Shown: positions 16,205 to 24,302 of the stretch, in pieces
Position numbering within the stretch: the stretch's first letter is position 1
Layout: each line of letters begins with the position of its first letter
Assembly: GCF_900105755.1 (NCBI RefSeq)
Contig: NZ_FNTQ01000001.1
Location: forward strand, 124,001 to 188,000
DNA length: 64,000 nt
Reading direction: 5' to 3'
Source: Streptomyces sp. Ag109_O5-10
GTDB taxonomy: Bacteria; Actinomycetota; Actinomycetes; Streptomycetales; Streptomycetaceae
Program-made: the position numbers and the translations under genes
The notes under the pieces: model-generated
Database searches by the model: none
Seen by the model: only the letters and a program-made list of their open reading frames with translations
What the model was told of the DNA's origin: nothing

Positions 16205-16768
16205 ATGTACACACGGGGGAGTCGGCTCAAATTCACAGCGGTATCGGTCGTGGTCGTCCTGGCCCTGACCGGATTCTCGTCGGGGCCAGGGCACGGCAGC
16301 CGCAGTCATCACGACAGCGATGGGGGCGGGTGCAGCAGTTCCCGTCAGGATCACGACGGTTCGACGCCCGCCTCCGGAGATAGCAGTTCGCACGAGGGTG
16401 ATGCGCACGACAGCACACCCAGCAGCTCCTACCGTTCGCACCCCACCCGACGTTCCACTCCCTCCGCGTCGTCCTCTGCGCCCGCTAGGCCACTCAAGGA
16501 CGGCACCGCGGTGCTCGTGCGGTGCGCGAGGGCGGACGACCCGTACGCCACCATCAAGGTCAGGAATCCGAACGCCCGCGAAGTCGTCTTCACCACGAAG
16601 ATCAGCTTCAAGGACCGAAACGGCTTCACCTTCATGGACGGCACCCATCAGGTGTCGGTACCCGCGAAGGGCACGACGAGTCTCCGCGTCGCCTTCGCGA
16701 GTGCGGGAGCGTCGCTGGACCAGCTCGATCACTGCGAGGTGCAACCGACCGCCACCGCTGACTGGTAA
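16205..16768 (+). CDS. Secreted hypothetical protein with Ser/His/Asp-rich linker
   Basis: A 187-residue protein. An N-terminal signal sequence (MYTRGSRLKFTAVSVVVVLA) is followed by a low-complexity stretch rich in Ser, His, Asp and Gly (~30-95). A C-terminal beta-sandwich-like domain (~97-185) contains DGTAVLVRCARADDPYATIK and ISFKDRNGFTF. This matches a recurring type of Streptomyces secreted protein of unknown role. No partner gene is adjacent; the broken ISL3 element lies downstream. Confidence 0.7.
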   Translation: MYTRGSRLKFTAVSVVVVLALTGFSSGPGHGSRSHHDSDGGGCSSSRQDHDGSTPASGDSSSHEGDAHDSTPSSSYRSHPTRRSTPSASSSAPARPLKDGTAVLVRCARADDPYATIKVRNPNAREVVFTTKISFKDRNGFTFMDGTHQVSVPAKGTTSLRVAFASAGASLDQLDHCEVQPTATADW

Positions 16769-16952
16769 GGAACCACAGCCGCAATCCGCAGCGTGGACGA
16801 CATCCGGGGTTTGTGGCTTCGTTCACGTTTGGTGGTTCTGGCTCAGGTTCTGTGACGTGGCCACTCTGAGTAACATCCGGACCACCTCAGTCGTGCGCAA
16901 AGTCGCCCGAAAATGGTCCGTGGGCAGAGCAGTCGGGCCGACAGTTCGGGCC

Positions 16953-17627
16953 GTGGACGAGGTCGCGCGCTGGCTGAAGGAATTGTTGTTCGCGTCGATC
17001 GCGGACGTCGCGGTGCTGTCGATGGACGTGAACACCGAGACACTGCGCCTTGACGCGCAATACATCGCGAACAGTGCCCTGTGTCCGGTCTGCGGAGTTT
17101 GGTCGGGTCGAATTCATGGTTCCTACCTGCGGTTTCCCGCTGATGTGCCGAGCGGTGGCCGAAGCGTTGTACTCCAGCTGAGGGCCCGTCGGTTCACCTG
17201 CGGGAACTCGAGCCGCGCACGAGCAAGTACCCGGCTTGACACGTCGGCACGGTCAGCGGACCGAGCGGTTGCGCGCCACCCTGGCCGCGGTCGGCCTGGC
17301 CCTCGCGGGCCGGGCCGGGGCCCGCATCGCCCGCGTTCTCGGGGTGTCCGTCAGCCGCAGCACGGTGCTCCGGCTGGTCGACGCGCTCCCCGAACCCGAT
17401 GCCCCCGCGCCGCGGGTGGTCGGCGTGGACGAGTACGCCACCCGCAAGGGCCGCCATTACGGCACCGTCCTCGTCGACGTCGAGACTCGCCACCCCGTCG
17501 AGCTGCTGCCGGACCGGGAGGCGTTCAGCCTGGCTGCCTGGCTCGCCGAACGGCCGGGCATGGAGGTCGTCTGCCGCGACCGTGCGCCGTTCTTCGCCGA
17601 AGGCGCCTCCTCCGGCGCGCCCCTCAG
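16953..17627 (+). pseudogene. ISL3-family transposase, N-terminal half (interrupted, frameshifted)
   Basis: The frame from GTG 16953 reads WLKELLFASIADVAVLSMDV, then the zinc-finger part CPVCGVWSGRIHG and RFTCGNSS. A deletion near 17215 shifts frame; the next frame continues GLTRRHGQRTERLRATLAAV, VSVSRSTVLRLVDALP and VVGVDEYATRKGRHYGTVLV (first catalytic Asp region), ending at FFAEGASSGAP. There it is cut by the IS5-type element at 17628. The transposase is inactive by both frameshift and insertion. Confidence 0.8.
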
Positions 17628-17653
17628 TAGCTGTTGTCGTTCCGATCTTGAGG
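17628..17653 (+). repeat. Left terminal inverted repeat of the IS5-type element
   Basis: Pairs with 19263-19288. The AGCTGTTGTC core, TTCCG and CTTGAGG are shared. Confidence 0.8.
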
Positions 17654-17892
17654 GTTGTGCGTCGAACAGGAGTCTCGATCGGGTGATCGTCACTGGCTGC
17701 GGGCATGAAGGCAGGGCCTCTTGGTAGCTCGGGGTTGCGAAGCCAACCGAGATCCAGGAGACCCTGTTGCCGCAGTTGTACGCGCTCGCGCCGACGGAGT
17801 TCAACTCGACTGCACCGACGTGTGATTGTGTCGCTCACCGGTTCGGGAACGCGGCTGATCACCGGGAACGTGTTCGGCGGTATCCCTCGGAC

Positions 17893-18684
17893 ATGACGGA
17901 CGCGGAGTGGGCCGTGGTCCGGCCGCTGCTGCCGGTGCCGGCCTGGCTGCGCGGCCGGGGCGGCCGGCCGGAGACGTACTGCCACCGGGCGATACTGGAC
18001 GCGATCCGCTACCTGGTCGACAACGGGATCAAGTGGCGGGCCATGCCTGCCGACTTCCCGCCCTGGGACCCGGTCTACGCATTCTTCCGCCGATGGCGCG
18101 ACCACGCCCTGGTCCGGGAGTTCCACGACCGGCTGCGCTCGAGGATCCGCGAGAGGCAGGGGCGGGACGCGGAGCCGACGGCCGGCGTGATCGACTCGCA
18201 GTCCGTGAAAGCGGACGCCGTCGTCGGCTCGGACAGCCGCGGTTTCGACGGCGGCAAGCTCATCAACGGCCGCAAGCGGCACGTCGTGGTCGACACACTC
18301 GGCCTGCTGCTGGGCGTGATGGTCACCGCCGCGGACACCGGCGACCGCATCGCCGCCCGAGTGCTGCTCGAACAGGTCGCCGACGCACACCACCGCCTCG
18401 CCCTGGTCTGGGCGGACGGCGGCTACACCGGCAGCCTTGTCGAGTACTGCCTGACCACGCTCGCCGTGGTGCTGTCGATCGTGAAGCGCAGCGACGACAT
18501 GCGCGGCTTCGTGGTGCTGCCCAGGCGGTGGATCGTCGAACGGCTCATCGCCCACCTGATGCGCACCCGCCGCCTGGTCCGCGACTTCGAACGCCGCACC
18601 ACCAGCACCGAGGCGATGGTCTACTGGTCGATGATCCTGCTCATGACCCGTCGGCTGGCCCGGCCACACCCTGCACGAGGGTGA
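17893..18684 (+). CDS. IS5-family DDE transposase
   Basis: A 263-residue transposase with an N-terminal DUF4096-like part (MTDAEWAVVRPLLPVPAWLR; IKWRAMPADFPPWDPVYAFF) and a DDE domain. Catalytic residues fit GVIDSQSVKA (Asp), LVWADGGYTG (Asp) and PRRWIVERLIAHLMRTRR (Glu). The reading frame is intact, so the element may still be mobile. Start ATG 17893 follows about 265 bp of leader that is also found, diverged, as an orphan at 22876. Its 3-prime end overlaps the convergent passenger ORF by 44 bp. Confidence 0.88.
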   Translation: MTDAEWAVVRPLLPVPAWLRGRGGRPETYCHRAILDAIRYLVDNGIKWRAMPADFPPWDPVYAFFRRWRDHALVREFHDRLRSRIRERQGRDAEPTAGVIDSQSVKADAVVGSDSRGFDGGKLINGRKRHVVVDTLGLLLGVMVTAADTGDRIAARVLLEQVADAHHRLALVWADGGYTGSLVEYCLTTLAVVLSIVKRSDDMRGFVVLPRRWIVERLIAHLMRTRRLVRDFERRTTSTEAMVYWSMILLMTRRLARPHPARG

Positions 18685-19177
18685 ACCGACCCGGCGCGGG
18701 CTCGGCCAGCCAGCCCCGGGCGACCAGGCGTTTCGCCTTCGACCGCAGTGCCTCCACCCGCGCCGGCACCACGTCCATGCCGAAGCCCGCGGCCATCTCC
18801 TGGCAGGTCAAAGGCCCTTGATGAAGCCGCACGCGGTCTGCGACCGCCGTGAGGATGCGCTGGCAGTCCGCCGACAGCACCGACCAGGCCAGCCCCTCAC
18901 GCCACATGGGCACCTGCGACTTCGGCTTCACCGCATCCCCGCGCGCCGATGACGCGTCCGCACCCCGCGGATCCGAAGCGGCCTCCGACGCAGCGGCGTT
19001 GCCGTCGTCCGGAGCCAGCACCGTATCGACCCGCCTGCGGGCGATCGCCCACTCCCGCCATTCCTGCTCGGCCGCGGCCAGCTCGGCCTGGATGCGGTCG
19101 GCCTCCTCCCGCAGCCCGTCGACACGTCGGCGAGCAGCGAGCTCCTGCTCTTCCAGCAGTCCAACAACTGACGGCAT
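18641..19177 (-). CDS. IS passenger protein: N-terminal coiled coil plus C-terminal winged helix
   Basis: A 178-residue protein encoded on the opposite strand to the transposase, inside the same IS. Residues 1-50 form a coiled coil (MPSVVGLLEEQELAARRRVD...). A Ser/Ala/Asp-rich linker spans ~55-95. The C-terminal ~75 residues fit a winged-helix DNA-binding fold (PLTCQEMAAGFGMDVVPARV; LRSKAKRLVARGWLAEP). Start 19177 has GGGAGG seven bases upstream. A decayed relative lies at 4041. It could regulate transposition or act as an accessory DNA-binding factor; the role is unknown. Confidence 0.7.
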   Translation of the reverse strand: MPSVVGLLEEQELAARRRVDGLREEADRIQAELAAAEQEWREWAIARRRVDTVLAPDDGNAAASEAASDPRGADASSARGDAVKPKSQVPMWREGLAWSVLSADCQRILTAVADRVRLHQGPLTCQEMAAGFGMDVVPARVEALRSKAKRLVARGWLAEPAPGRFTLVQGVAGPADGS

Positions 19178-19262
19178 CCGCGACCTCCCGGGCAGCGACA
19201 ACACGACAGGCCACTACTCCCACGGGACCGCCGACCCTACGCCCGACCAGCCAAAACGCAGT

Positions 19263-19288
19263 CCTCAAGCCCGGAAAGACAACAGCTT
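19263..19288 (-). repeat. Right terminal inverted repeat of the IS5-type element
   Basis: The complement reads AAGCTGTTGTCTTTCCGGGC, matching the left end. Followed directly by CTCAG. Confidence 0.8.
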
Positions 19289-19395
19289 CTCAGGCCTACC
19301 AGGTCGCCGACCGGTGGCACCTTTGGCACAACCTGAGCGAGGCCGCAGAACGGACCGTCGCCCAACACCGACGCTGCCTGCGAGCCCCTGAACCC
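19289..19395 (+). pseudogene. ISL3-family transposase, middle segment resuming after the insertion
   Basis: After the right end of the inserted IS the plus strand reads QAYQVADRWHLWHNLSEAAE and RTVAQHRRCL, the classic ISL3 segment that normally follows FFAEGA-x-GAP. The similarity fades near 19395. The C-terminal half is missing here; a matching C-terminal half lies at 20200-20985 on the opposite strand. Confidence 0.75.
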
Positions 19396-19648
19396 GTTTG
19401 GTGGCAGCGCTTGCGCTTGAGTTCCGGTGGCAGTTGGCGATCACTCCACCGCGAGATGTTCGCGAGTTTTGGGCTCTGGCACAGATCTTGGGAAACAGTC
19501 ACGGAGAGTAACTTGCCGAGTCTCAGCCATGGGCGGAAGGCCCCTGATGCGCGGACATAGCGGGACTCCCTCGTGCGGGACATGCCGTGCTTCTTCCGAG
19601 AGAAATCGTTCGCTGCCTGGCGCTGACGCTCCTAGCCTGCGTCCGGTG

Positions 19649-20140
19649 ATGACAGCTGATGACGTGTTGACCGTCCTAGCACTGTTACATCGGACGGAGG
19701 TTGATGTCTGGGTCGGTGGCGGATGGGGAATCGACGCTCTGATCGGCGAGCAGACCCGAGACCATCGCGACCTGGACTTGATGCACCGGCAAGACCAGGA
19801 AGCCGCCGTGCTGACGGCCCTCGCAGCGGCAGGTTTCGTGGAGAGCCTGAACTGGAGGCCCATCCGATTCGTCATGAAGAGTTCGGACGGCCGGGAGATC
19901 GACCTTCACCCATTGGTCTTCAGTGATGACGGTTCAGCAGCGCAGGCGTCACCTGACCCGCAATGTCCCTTCACCTATCCCTCGTCCTGCTTCGTGACGG
20001 GAACCATCCAGGGAACGCCCGTCCCGTGCTTGTCCGCCGAGCAGCAGGTCTACTTCCACCAGGGCTACGAACCAACGGAACGCGATCGCCAGGACATGGC
20101 ACAACTCCGCCGCGTCTTCGGGGTCGCCACGCACTTCTGA
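19649..20140 (+). CDS. LinA-like / aminoglycoside-2''-type nucleotidyltransferase
   Basis: A 163-residue protein, close to the length of LinA-type lincosamide nucleotidyltransferases. The nucleotidyltransferase motif is VWVGGGWGIDALIGEQTRDH then RDLDLMHR, with the GG, the metal-ligand D-x-D region and RPIRFVMKSSDGREIDLHPL following. The C-terminus contains VPCLSAEQQVYFHQGYEPTE and RDRQDMAQLRRVFG, both typical. It would transfer AMP from ATP to a hydroxyl on a lincosamide or similar drug, but many family members have no proven substrate. It lies between two oppositely oriented ISL3 remnants, suggesting it was carried here by mobile DNA. Confidence 0.8.
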   Translation: MTADDVLTVLALLHRTEVDVWVGGGWGIDALIGEQTRDHRDLDLMHRQDQEAAVLTALAAAGFVESLNWRPIRFVMKSSDGREIDLHPLVFSDDGSAAQASPDPQCPFTYPSSCFVTGTIQGTPVPCLSAEQQVYFHQGYEPTERDRQDMAQLRRVFGVATHF

Positions 20141-20199
20141 TCCACGTCGAAGCGGGGGCAAAACAGGCATTGCTCTGAGACCTTGGCGGGCGACAACGG

Positions 20200-20985
20200 A
20201 GGGCCGCTGAAGCAGGATCATCTTGCGGAGGGGTTCGAATCCGGCGCGTCCGTAGAGCTGCCTCGTGATCTTGTTGATGCGGTTCGCGGCGCCTTCCGTA
20301 CCGCCGGAGCTCCAGTGAAGGGTGTGGCCGACGGTCACGGCGTCAAGGTCTCGGGGCAGGTGGAGGGCGAACCCTGTGAGACCGGGGAGCTGACTGGCGT
20401 CGACGGCGTCGATCCGAGCGGGGAGTGTGGAGCCGAGGCGCAGCGGAGGATCTCGCCGAAGTTGCGGACGTGGTCGGCGGCGGCATTCAATTCGGGGCAG
20501 CGGGCCGGTACGTCCTTCAGCGCGGTTCGCTCGTCTTCGCTCAGGGTCGCGGGTGGCGAGTGAGCCAGCCGGTGACCCACCGCACGGTCGACGGAGGCGG
20601 CGGCGCCTGCGGCGGTGCTGCGCGCAGGGTTGCGACGTAGGCGCGGACCATCTGGTAGGTGACGGGAGCGTTCTCGGCGATCAGTTCGCGGTGCAGGCGG
20701 GCGACGTTCGTACAGCCTGCGGTGAACCGCCGCTCCAGGTGGGGCTTGTAGGGGTCCAGTCGGCTGGGGCGGGGTCGGTTCTCTCGGAGGGTGTCCTGCC
20801 AGTTCGCGGCGCGTGCGTAGCGCAGCACGGTGTTGAGGCTCCAGCCCAGGTGCCGGGCGGTAGCCCTGCGCGCGTAGCCCTGAGCGAGCAGGTCGTGGAC
20901 CATGGCATGCGCGGCCTTCTTGCGCTGGGCCCGTCGGCCGTCAAGGGACCGGTTGTAGGAGTGCCAGGCCGGTCTCGCAGGGTGT
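20200..20985 (-). pseudogene. ISL3-family transposase, C-terminal half (frameshifted)
   Basis: The minus strand reads MVHDLLAQGYARRATARHLG, LDPYKPHLERRFTAGCTNVA, then in a second frame LSEDERTALKDVPARCPELN and HVRNFGEIL, and finally TEGAANRINKITRQLYGRAG with FEPLRKMILL. These are the HTH and the second half of the DDE domain of ISL3 transposases, in at least three frames with a deletion in the middle. It complements the N-terminal half at 16953-19395 but faces the other way. Confidence 0.8.
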
Positions 20986-21064
20986 GCATCTCCTGGTGAG
21001 TGGCGTGGCCCGCCGGCCCGCGACGAGTAGGCTGATCGTTCGTCATCGGAGAGGGGAGGCCGGC

Positions 21065-21505
21065 GTGGACTATGGCGACAAGCTCTTCTGGCTCTCGGTT
21101 GTGATTCAACGCAAGTACGCGCAGATCTGCGCCGAGTTCGACCTGACCCCCTCGCAGGCCACGCTGCTCTGCGCAGTCAGGGACGAGCCGCGGCAGATGG
21201 CTGACCTCGCCGCGTCGTTGGGTATGACCAAGAACGCATTGAGCCAGCTGGTCGATCGCACCGCGCGACGCGAGTTGGTCGGCCGGGCAAGCTCGGCGCA
21301 GGACCGACGGGTCGTCATGCTCAGTGCGACGCCCACGGGGAAGGTGCTCGCCGAGGCCGTTTACGCCGAGGTCGCAAGGCGCCTGCCCGAGATCGCGAGA
21401 AACCTCGACGCCGACGACCAGCGCGACTTCGAGCGCGTGGCCACCGCCATCGTGGACACCTCTGACCTCTCTTCGCCCACCTCGAACCGAGCCAACACAC
21501 CGTGA
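21065..21505 (+). CDS. MarR-family transcriptional regulator
   Basis: A 146-residue winged-helix regulator. The core fits MarR: FDLTPSQATLLCAV, MADLAASLGMTKNALSQLVD (recognition helix region), DRRVVMLSATPTGKVL (wing). GTG 21065 has GGGGAGG about six bases upstream; longer frames lack domain content. It is followed by an NmrA-type gene with a strong promoter and two palindromes between them. It is probably a repressor of that gene that responds to a phenolic or oxidative signal, as is usual in this family. Confidence 0.88.
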   Translation: MDYGDKLFWLSVVIQRKYAQICAEFDLTPSQATLLCAVRDEPRQMADLAASLGMTKNALSQLVDRTARRELVGRASSAQDRRVVMLSATPTGKVLAEAVYAEVARRLPEIARNLDADDQRDFERVATAIVDTSDLSSPTSNRANTP

Positions 21506-21525
21506 GGTCCCGCTACATCCGCACC

Positions 21526-21554
21526 TTGACGTAGTTCATGTCGTGAACTAATTT
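21526..21554 (+). promoter_or_regulatory. Promoter of the NmrA-type gene
   Basis: TTGACG at 21526-21531 and TAATTT at 21549-21554 are 17 bp apart, an unusually good match to the sigma70 consensus for this genome. The spacer holds operator 1 (21532-21550), so a bound regulator would block RNA polymerase. Confidence 0.65.
21532..21550. promoter_or_regulatory. MarR operator 1: TAGTTCA-N5-TGAACTA
   Basis: A perfect 7+7 bp palindrome fills the promoter spacer. It shares the GTTCAT-x-ATGAAC core with the second palindrome at 21556-21570. Confidence 0.7.
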
Positions 21555-21555
21555 C

Positions 21556-21570
21556 GTTCATGCCATGAAC
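21556..21570. promoter_or_regulatory. MarR operator 2: GTTCAT-GCC-ATGAAC
   Basis: A perfect 6+6 bp palindrome just downstream of the -10 box, 22 bp centre-to-centre from operator 1. The pair could bind two dimers side by side. Confidence 0.7.
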
Positions 21571-21588
21571 TAGTGAAGGGTGGCAGCG

Positions 21589-22479
21589 ATGAGCACACAG
21601 ACGACCGGCACGATCGCAGTCTTAGGCGCGACGGGGCGACAGGGCGGGGCGGTGGTCGACGCGCTGCTGGACCACAAGGCGCGGGTGCGGGCTTTGGTCC
21701 GCAACCCGCAGTCCGACCGGGCTCAGGCGCTGGCCGCCCGCGGCGTCGAACTGGCGGCCATCCGGACCGACGACCCGGCGTCGCTGGCCGCCGCGCTGGC
21801 GACGGTCGAGGGGTTCTACTTCATGACCCCGGAGGCGAACAGCCTCGAAGAGGTCGAGGCGGAGATCCGTATCGGTACCGCGCTCGTAGACGCGGCGGTC
21901 GAGGCGGACGTCCCGCACGTCGTGTTCAACTCGGTCTTCGGAGCGGACCGGGAGTCGGGTGTGCCGCACCACGACTCGAAGCACTGGATCGAAGAGCACC
22001 TGAGGAAGTCCGGCCTGAGGGCCGCGATGATTCGCGCGACCGCCTTCATGGAGAATTTCGCGAGCGTGATGGCACCGAGCCTGGAGCATGGGGAGATCGT
22101 GCTGAGGCTGCCGCTGCCGGAGGACGTCGCCCTGAAGATGATCTCGGTCAGGGACATCGGCCGGGTCGCCGCCGCGCTCCTGCTCGACACCGCGCAGGCG
22201 CCCGGCGGAGCCGTCGACCTCGTCGGCGACGAGCTGACGGGCCCCCAGATCGCTGCGGCGTTCGGCGCGCGCGCCGGGCTCCCGGCACGGTACGAGGCCC
22301 TCCCGTTGAGCGTGCTTCCCAACGACCTCGACAAGGCCATGTTCCGCCAGTTCGCGGATGCGGCGGAATACCCTTCGGACCTCGCGGTGGTGCGCTCGAT
22401 CGAGCCGGCCACCCTGGACCTGGTCGAGTGGATCCGAGCTACCGGCTGGACCGCGCCCACAAACGTGGCTGGTTCCTGA
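21589..22479 (+). CDS. NmrA-like NAD(P)-binding protein
   Basis: A 296-residue atypical SDR of the NmrA/HSCARG type. The Rossmann loop is VLGATGRQGGAVVDALLDHK; further features are GFYFMTPEANSLEEVEAEIR, HVVFNSVFGAD and SKHWIEEHLRKSGLRAAMIR, followed by FMENF, all usual in quinone-reductase-like or redox-sensor members. ATG 21589 has GAAGGG eight bases upstream; a GTG at 21580 would overlap it. It follows the MarR gene and its tandem operators, so it is probably the regulated target. Confidence 0.88.
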   Translation: MSTQTTGTIAVLGATGRQGGAVVDALLDHKARVRALVRNPQSDRAQALAARGVELAAIRTDDPASLAAALATVEGFYFMTPEANSLEEVEAEIRIGTALVDAAVEADVPHVVFNSVFGADRESGVPHHDSKHWIEEHLRKSGLRAAMIRATAFMENFASVMAPSLEHGEIVLRLPLPEDVALKMISVRDIGRVAAALLLDTAQAPGGAVDLVGDELTGPQIAAAFGARAGLPARYEALPLSVLPNDLDKAMFRQFADAAEYPSDLAVVRSIEPATLDLVEWIRATGWTAPTNVAGS

Positions 22480-22875
22480 GCCTCCGGCCGCGATGAACGT
22501 CCCGCGATCGTGCCCGCGGTCTCGGCGCTCTGGGCACGGCAACGCATCCGCCAACGGTTGAAGTAGTCACGAAGCTCCCGGGGCGTGCCCGAGGCCCACA
22601 GCGGCACACTGGTTGCCGAGAGGCCGCCGGTCGATGGGGAGGTAAAGGTCCACGTCCAGGAGGCCCCTGACCGCCGCCAACCAAAAGACCTCACCGACTA
22701 CGCCCGCGAGGCCGCCGCTCCGGCGTCCGGACCCGTAGAGCGGGTGGCCGGAACAGGATTGACCGTGGCGGCCATCCGCAACGGTGCTCGGCGCGTCTCT
22801 GAACGCCGCTGAGGCCCCTGTTTCCGTCTGACCAGAGGCGGATCAACTTCACTGACGCATGGTCGGCTACCTCGA
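22480..22875. other. Stretch without a confident gene
   Basis: Several overlapping frames on both strands, none with a recognised family. A minus-strand frame around 22560-22690 has a hint of transposase composition (YFNRWR) but is too weak to call. Confidence 0.4.
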
Positions 22876-23095
22876 AGCTGTATCTCGACCGATCATGGAA
22901 TGTGCGGGGTCGAACAGGTTCACCGCTGGGGTGATCTTCCCGTTGTGCGTGCATGAAGGCAGGGCCTCTCGGTAGCTCGGGGCTGCGAATCTGACCGAGC
23001 GGTGCCGGGAGGCCCTGGTGCCGTCGTTGTACGCGTCCGCGCCCGTCCAGTTCAACTCGGCTGCACCATCGTGTGATTGCCTCGCGCACGTTGCT
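22876..23095 (+). repeat. Orphan left end of a second IS5-type element
   Basis: From AGCTGTATCTCGACCGATC at 22876 the sequence parallels the left end and leader of the IS at 17628: shared blocks include TCGAACAGG, GCATGAAGGCAGGGCCTCT, GGTAGCTCGGGG, GTTGTACGCG, AGTTCAACTCG and GTGTGATTG. Overall similarity is roughly three quarters by eye. It ends before the transposase start. It is therefore a truncated, diverged relative and not a recent copy. Confidence 0.65.
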
Positions 23096-23234
23096 TCCCG
23101 CGCCACGCCGAGGCAGCGTCCCGGCGCTATGGCGTCGACACCCGCACGAACCTGGTAGAGGCCGGTCGCAAGGGAACGCAGTACCTCTGCGGGGCCGATA
23201 CCCACCGTTCCTGGCCGTGGGGACGACAGACGTT

Positions 23235-24233
23235 CTACGCGGGCGTTGGGCCCTGCGCATGCTGGAGTAGGCGGGCTTGCGTGCGGTAGCCGCCTGGAGG
23301 TGTTCCAAGTTCGCGTTTGAAGGCGAGTGAGAAGGCAGTTTCCGAGCCATAGCCGACAGCCGCGGCGATGGCGGCGATGGTCTGCTCCGTGTTCGCCAGG
23401 CGATGGGCCCCCAGTTCGAGTCGCCACTGGGTCAGGTACTGCAGGGGCCCCTTCCCGACGGTCTTCTTGAACCGAGCGGCGAACGCGGAGCGCGAGACGT
23501 TCGCGGTCTCGGCCAGGAGACGAACGGTCCAGTTGCGTGCGGGATCTGCGTGGATGGCGTGCAGCGCGGTCGACACGACGGGGTCCGCCAGGCCCTGTAG
23601 CCAGCCGCTACCACCGGGGTGGCGGGCCAGGTGATGGCGGATCATGTCGACGAGCAGGACGACAGCGAGGCGTTCGGTCACCACATTCGCACCGAGGCGG
23701 CGTGCGCGGGTCTCCTGGTCGATGCGGGTCAGGAGGTGGGGGGCCATCGCGGCGCCGTCGGCGTGGGCGGGGAGGTGGAGGACAGGTGGGAGGGCGTCCA
23801 GCAGCAGGGTGCGCGCACGCCGGCCGAAGGTGAAGCTGCCGCCCACCAGGCGTGCGGAGACCGGCTGCCCGGGAGGACCGACCTCGGCGGCCTCGCGGGT
23901 GGCGCGGAAGAGGGGTGAGGCAGCCTGCGGAGGCAGGTGCGAGGCGGTGGAAAGGGTGAACTCCTGCGGCCTGGTCAGCAGGAAGGTGTCGCCCGCACGC
24001 AGAGAGAGCGGGCGTTCCATCGCGTCCGTGGTGAGGGTGCACGACCCCTCCATCACGGCATTGAATTTCGCCCCTGCGGGCGGGGGGAAGCGCAGGGACC
24101 ACTGGCCGTGCCCCGTCAGCGTGGCGGCCCGTGTCGCGCGAGCCCCGGTGAGGGCGAGTACATCCTCCAGAGGATCCACGCCCTCGTAGAAGTCCATGCT
24201 GTCTGGACGATCTATTGATTCTGGGAGACTCAT
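23235..24233 (-). CDS. AraC-family regulator with cupin sensor domain
   Basis: A 332-residue regulator. The N-terminal ~190 residues form a cupin_6-type sensor (TLTGHGQWSLRFPPPAGAKF; LSLRAGDTFLLTRPQEF). The C-terminal ~100 residues carry the paired HTH (VRLLAETANVSRSAFAARFK; AAIAAAVGYGSETAFSLAFK). ATG 24233 is used; an ATG at 24197 is possible. Divergent from the DJ-1/SDR pair, with ~70 bp between the starts, so it likely controls them. Such regulators often respond to reactive carbonyls or oxidative stress. Confidence 0.85.
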   Translation of the reverse strand: MSLPESIDRPDSMDFYEGVDPLEDVLALTGARATRAATLTGHGQWSLRFPPPAGAKFNAVMEGSCTLTTDAMERPLSLRAGDTFLLTRPQEFTLSTASHLPPQAASPLFRATREAAEVGPPGQPVSARLVGGSFTFGRRARTLLLDALPPVLHLPAHADGAAMAPHLLTRIDQETRARRLGANVVTERLAVVLLVDMIRHHLARHPGGSGWLQGLADPVVSTALHAIHADPARNWTVRLLAETANVSRSAFAARFKKTVGKGPLQYLTQWRLELGAHRLANTEQTIAAIAAAVGYGSETAFSLAFKRELGTPPGGYRTQARLLQHAQGPTPA

Positions 24234-24302
24234 GATAATCAGAAGTCTACCCGTGGGCGGCTAGCTTGGATTGAGAAAGATCAAGACAAGAAGGAGTACA
24301 TC

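Larger units (their letters stand above)
17628..19288 (+). mobile_element. Complete IS5-family element, 1,661 bp, inserted in the ISL3 transposase
   Basis: Terminal inverted repeats of 26 bp are visible: left 17628-17653 (TAGCTGTTGTCGTTCCG...) and right 19263-19288 (complement AAGCTGTTGTCTTTCCG...), matching at 22 of 26 positions. CTCAG flanks the element on both sides (17623-17627 and 19289-19293), a probable target duplication. The element carries a plus-strand DDE transposase and a convergent passenger ORF. ISL3 sequence stops exactly at the left boundary and resumes exactly at the right boundary, which confirms the ends. Confidence 0.85.

Noticed and set aside
22585..22812. Plus-strand frame of 75 codons as a small gene
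   Set aside because: No ribosome site, no recognised motif, and several frames on both strands are equally open.
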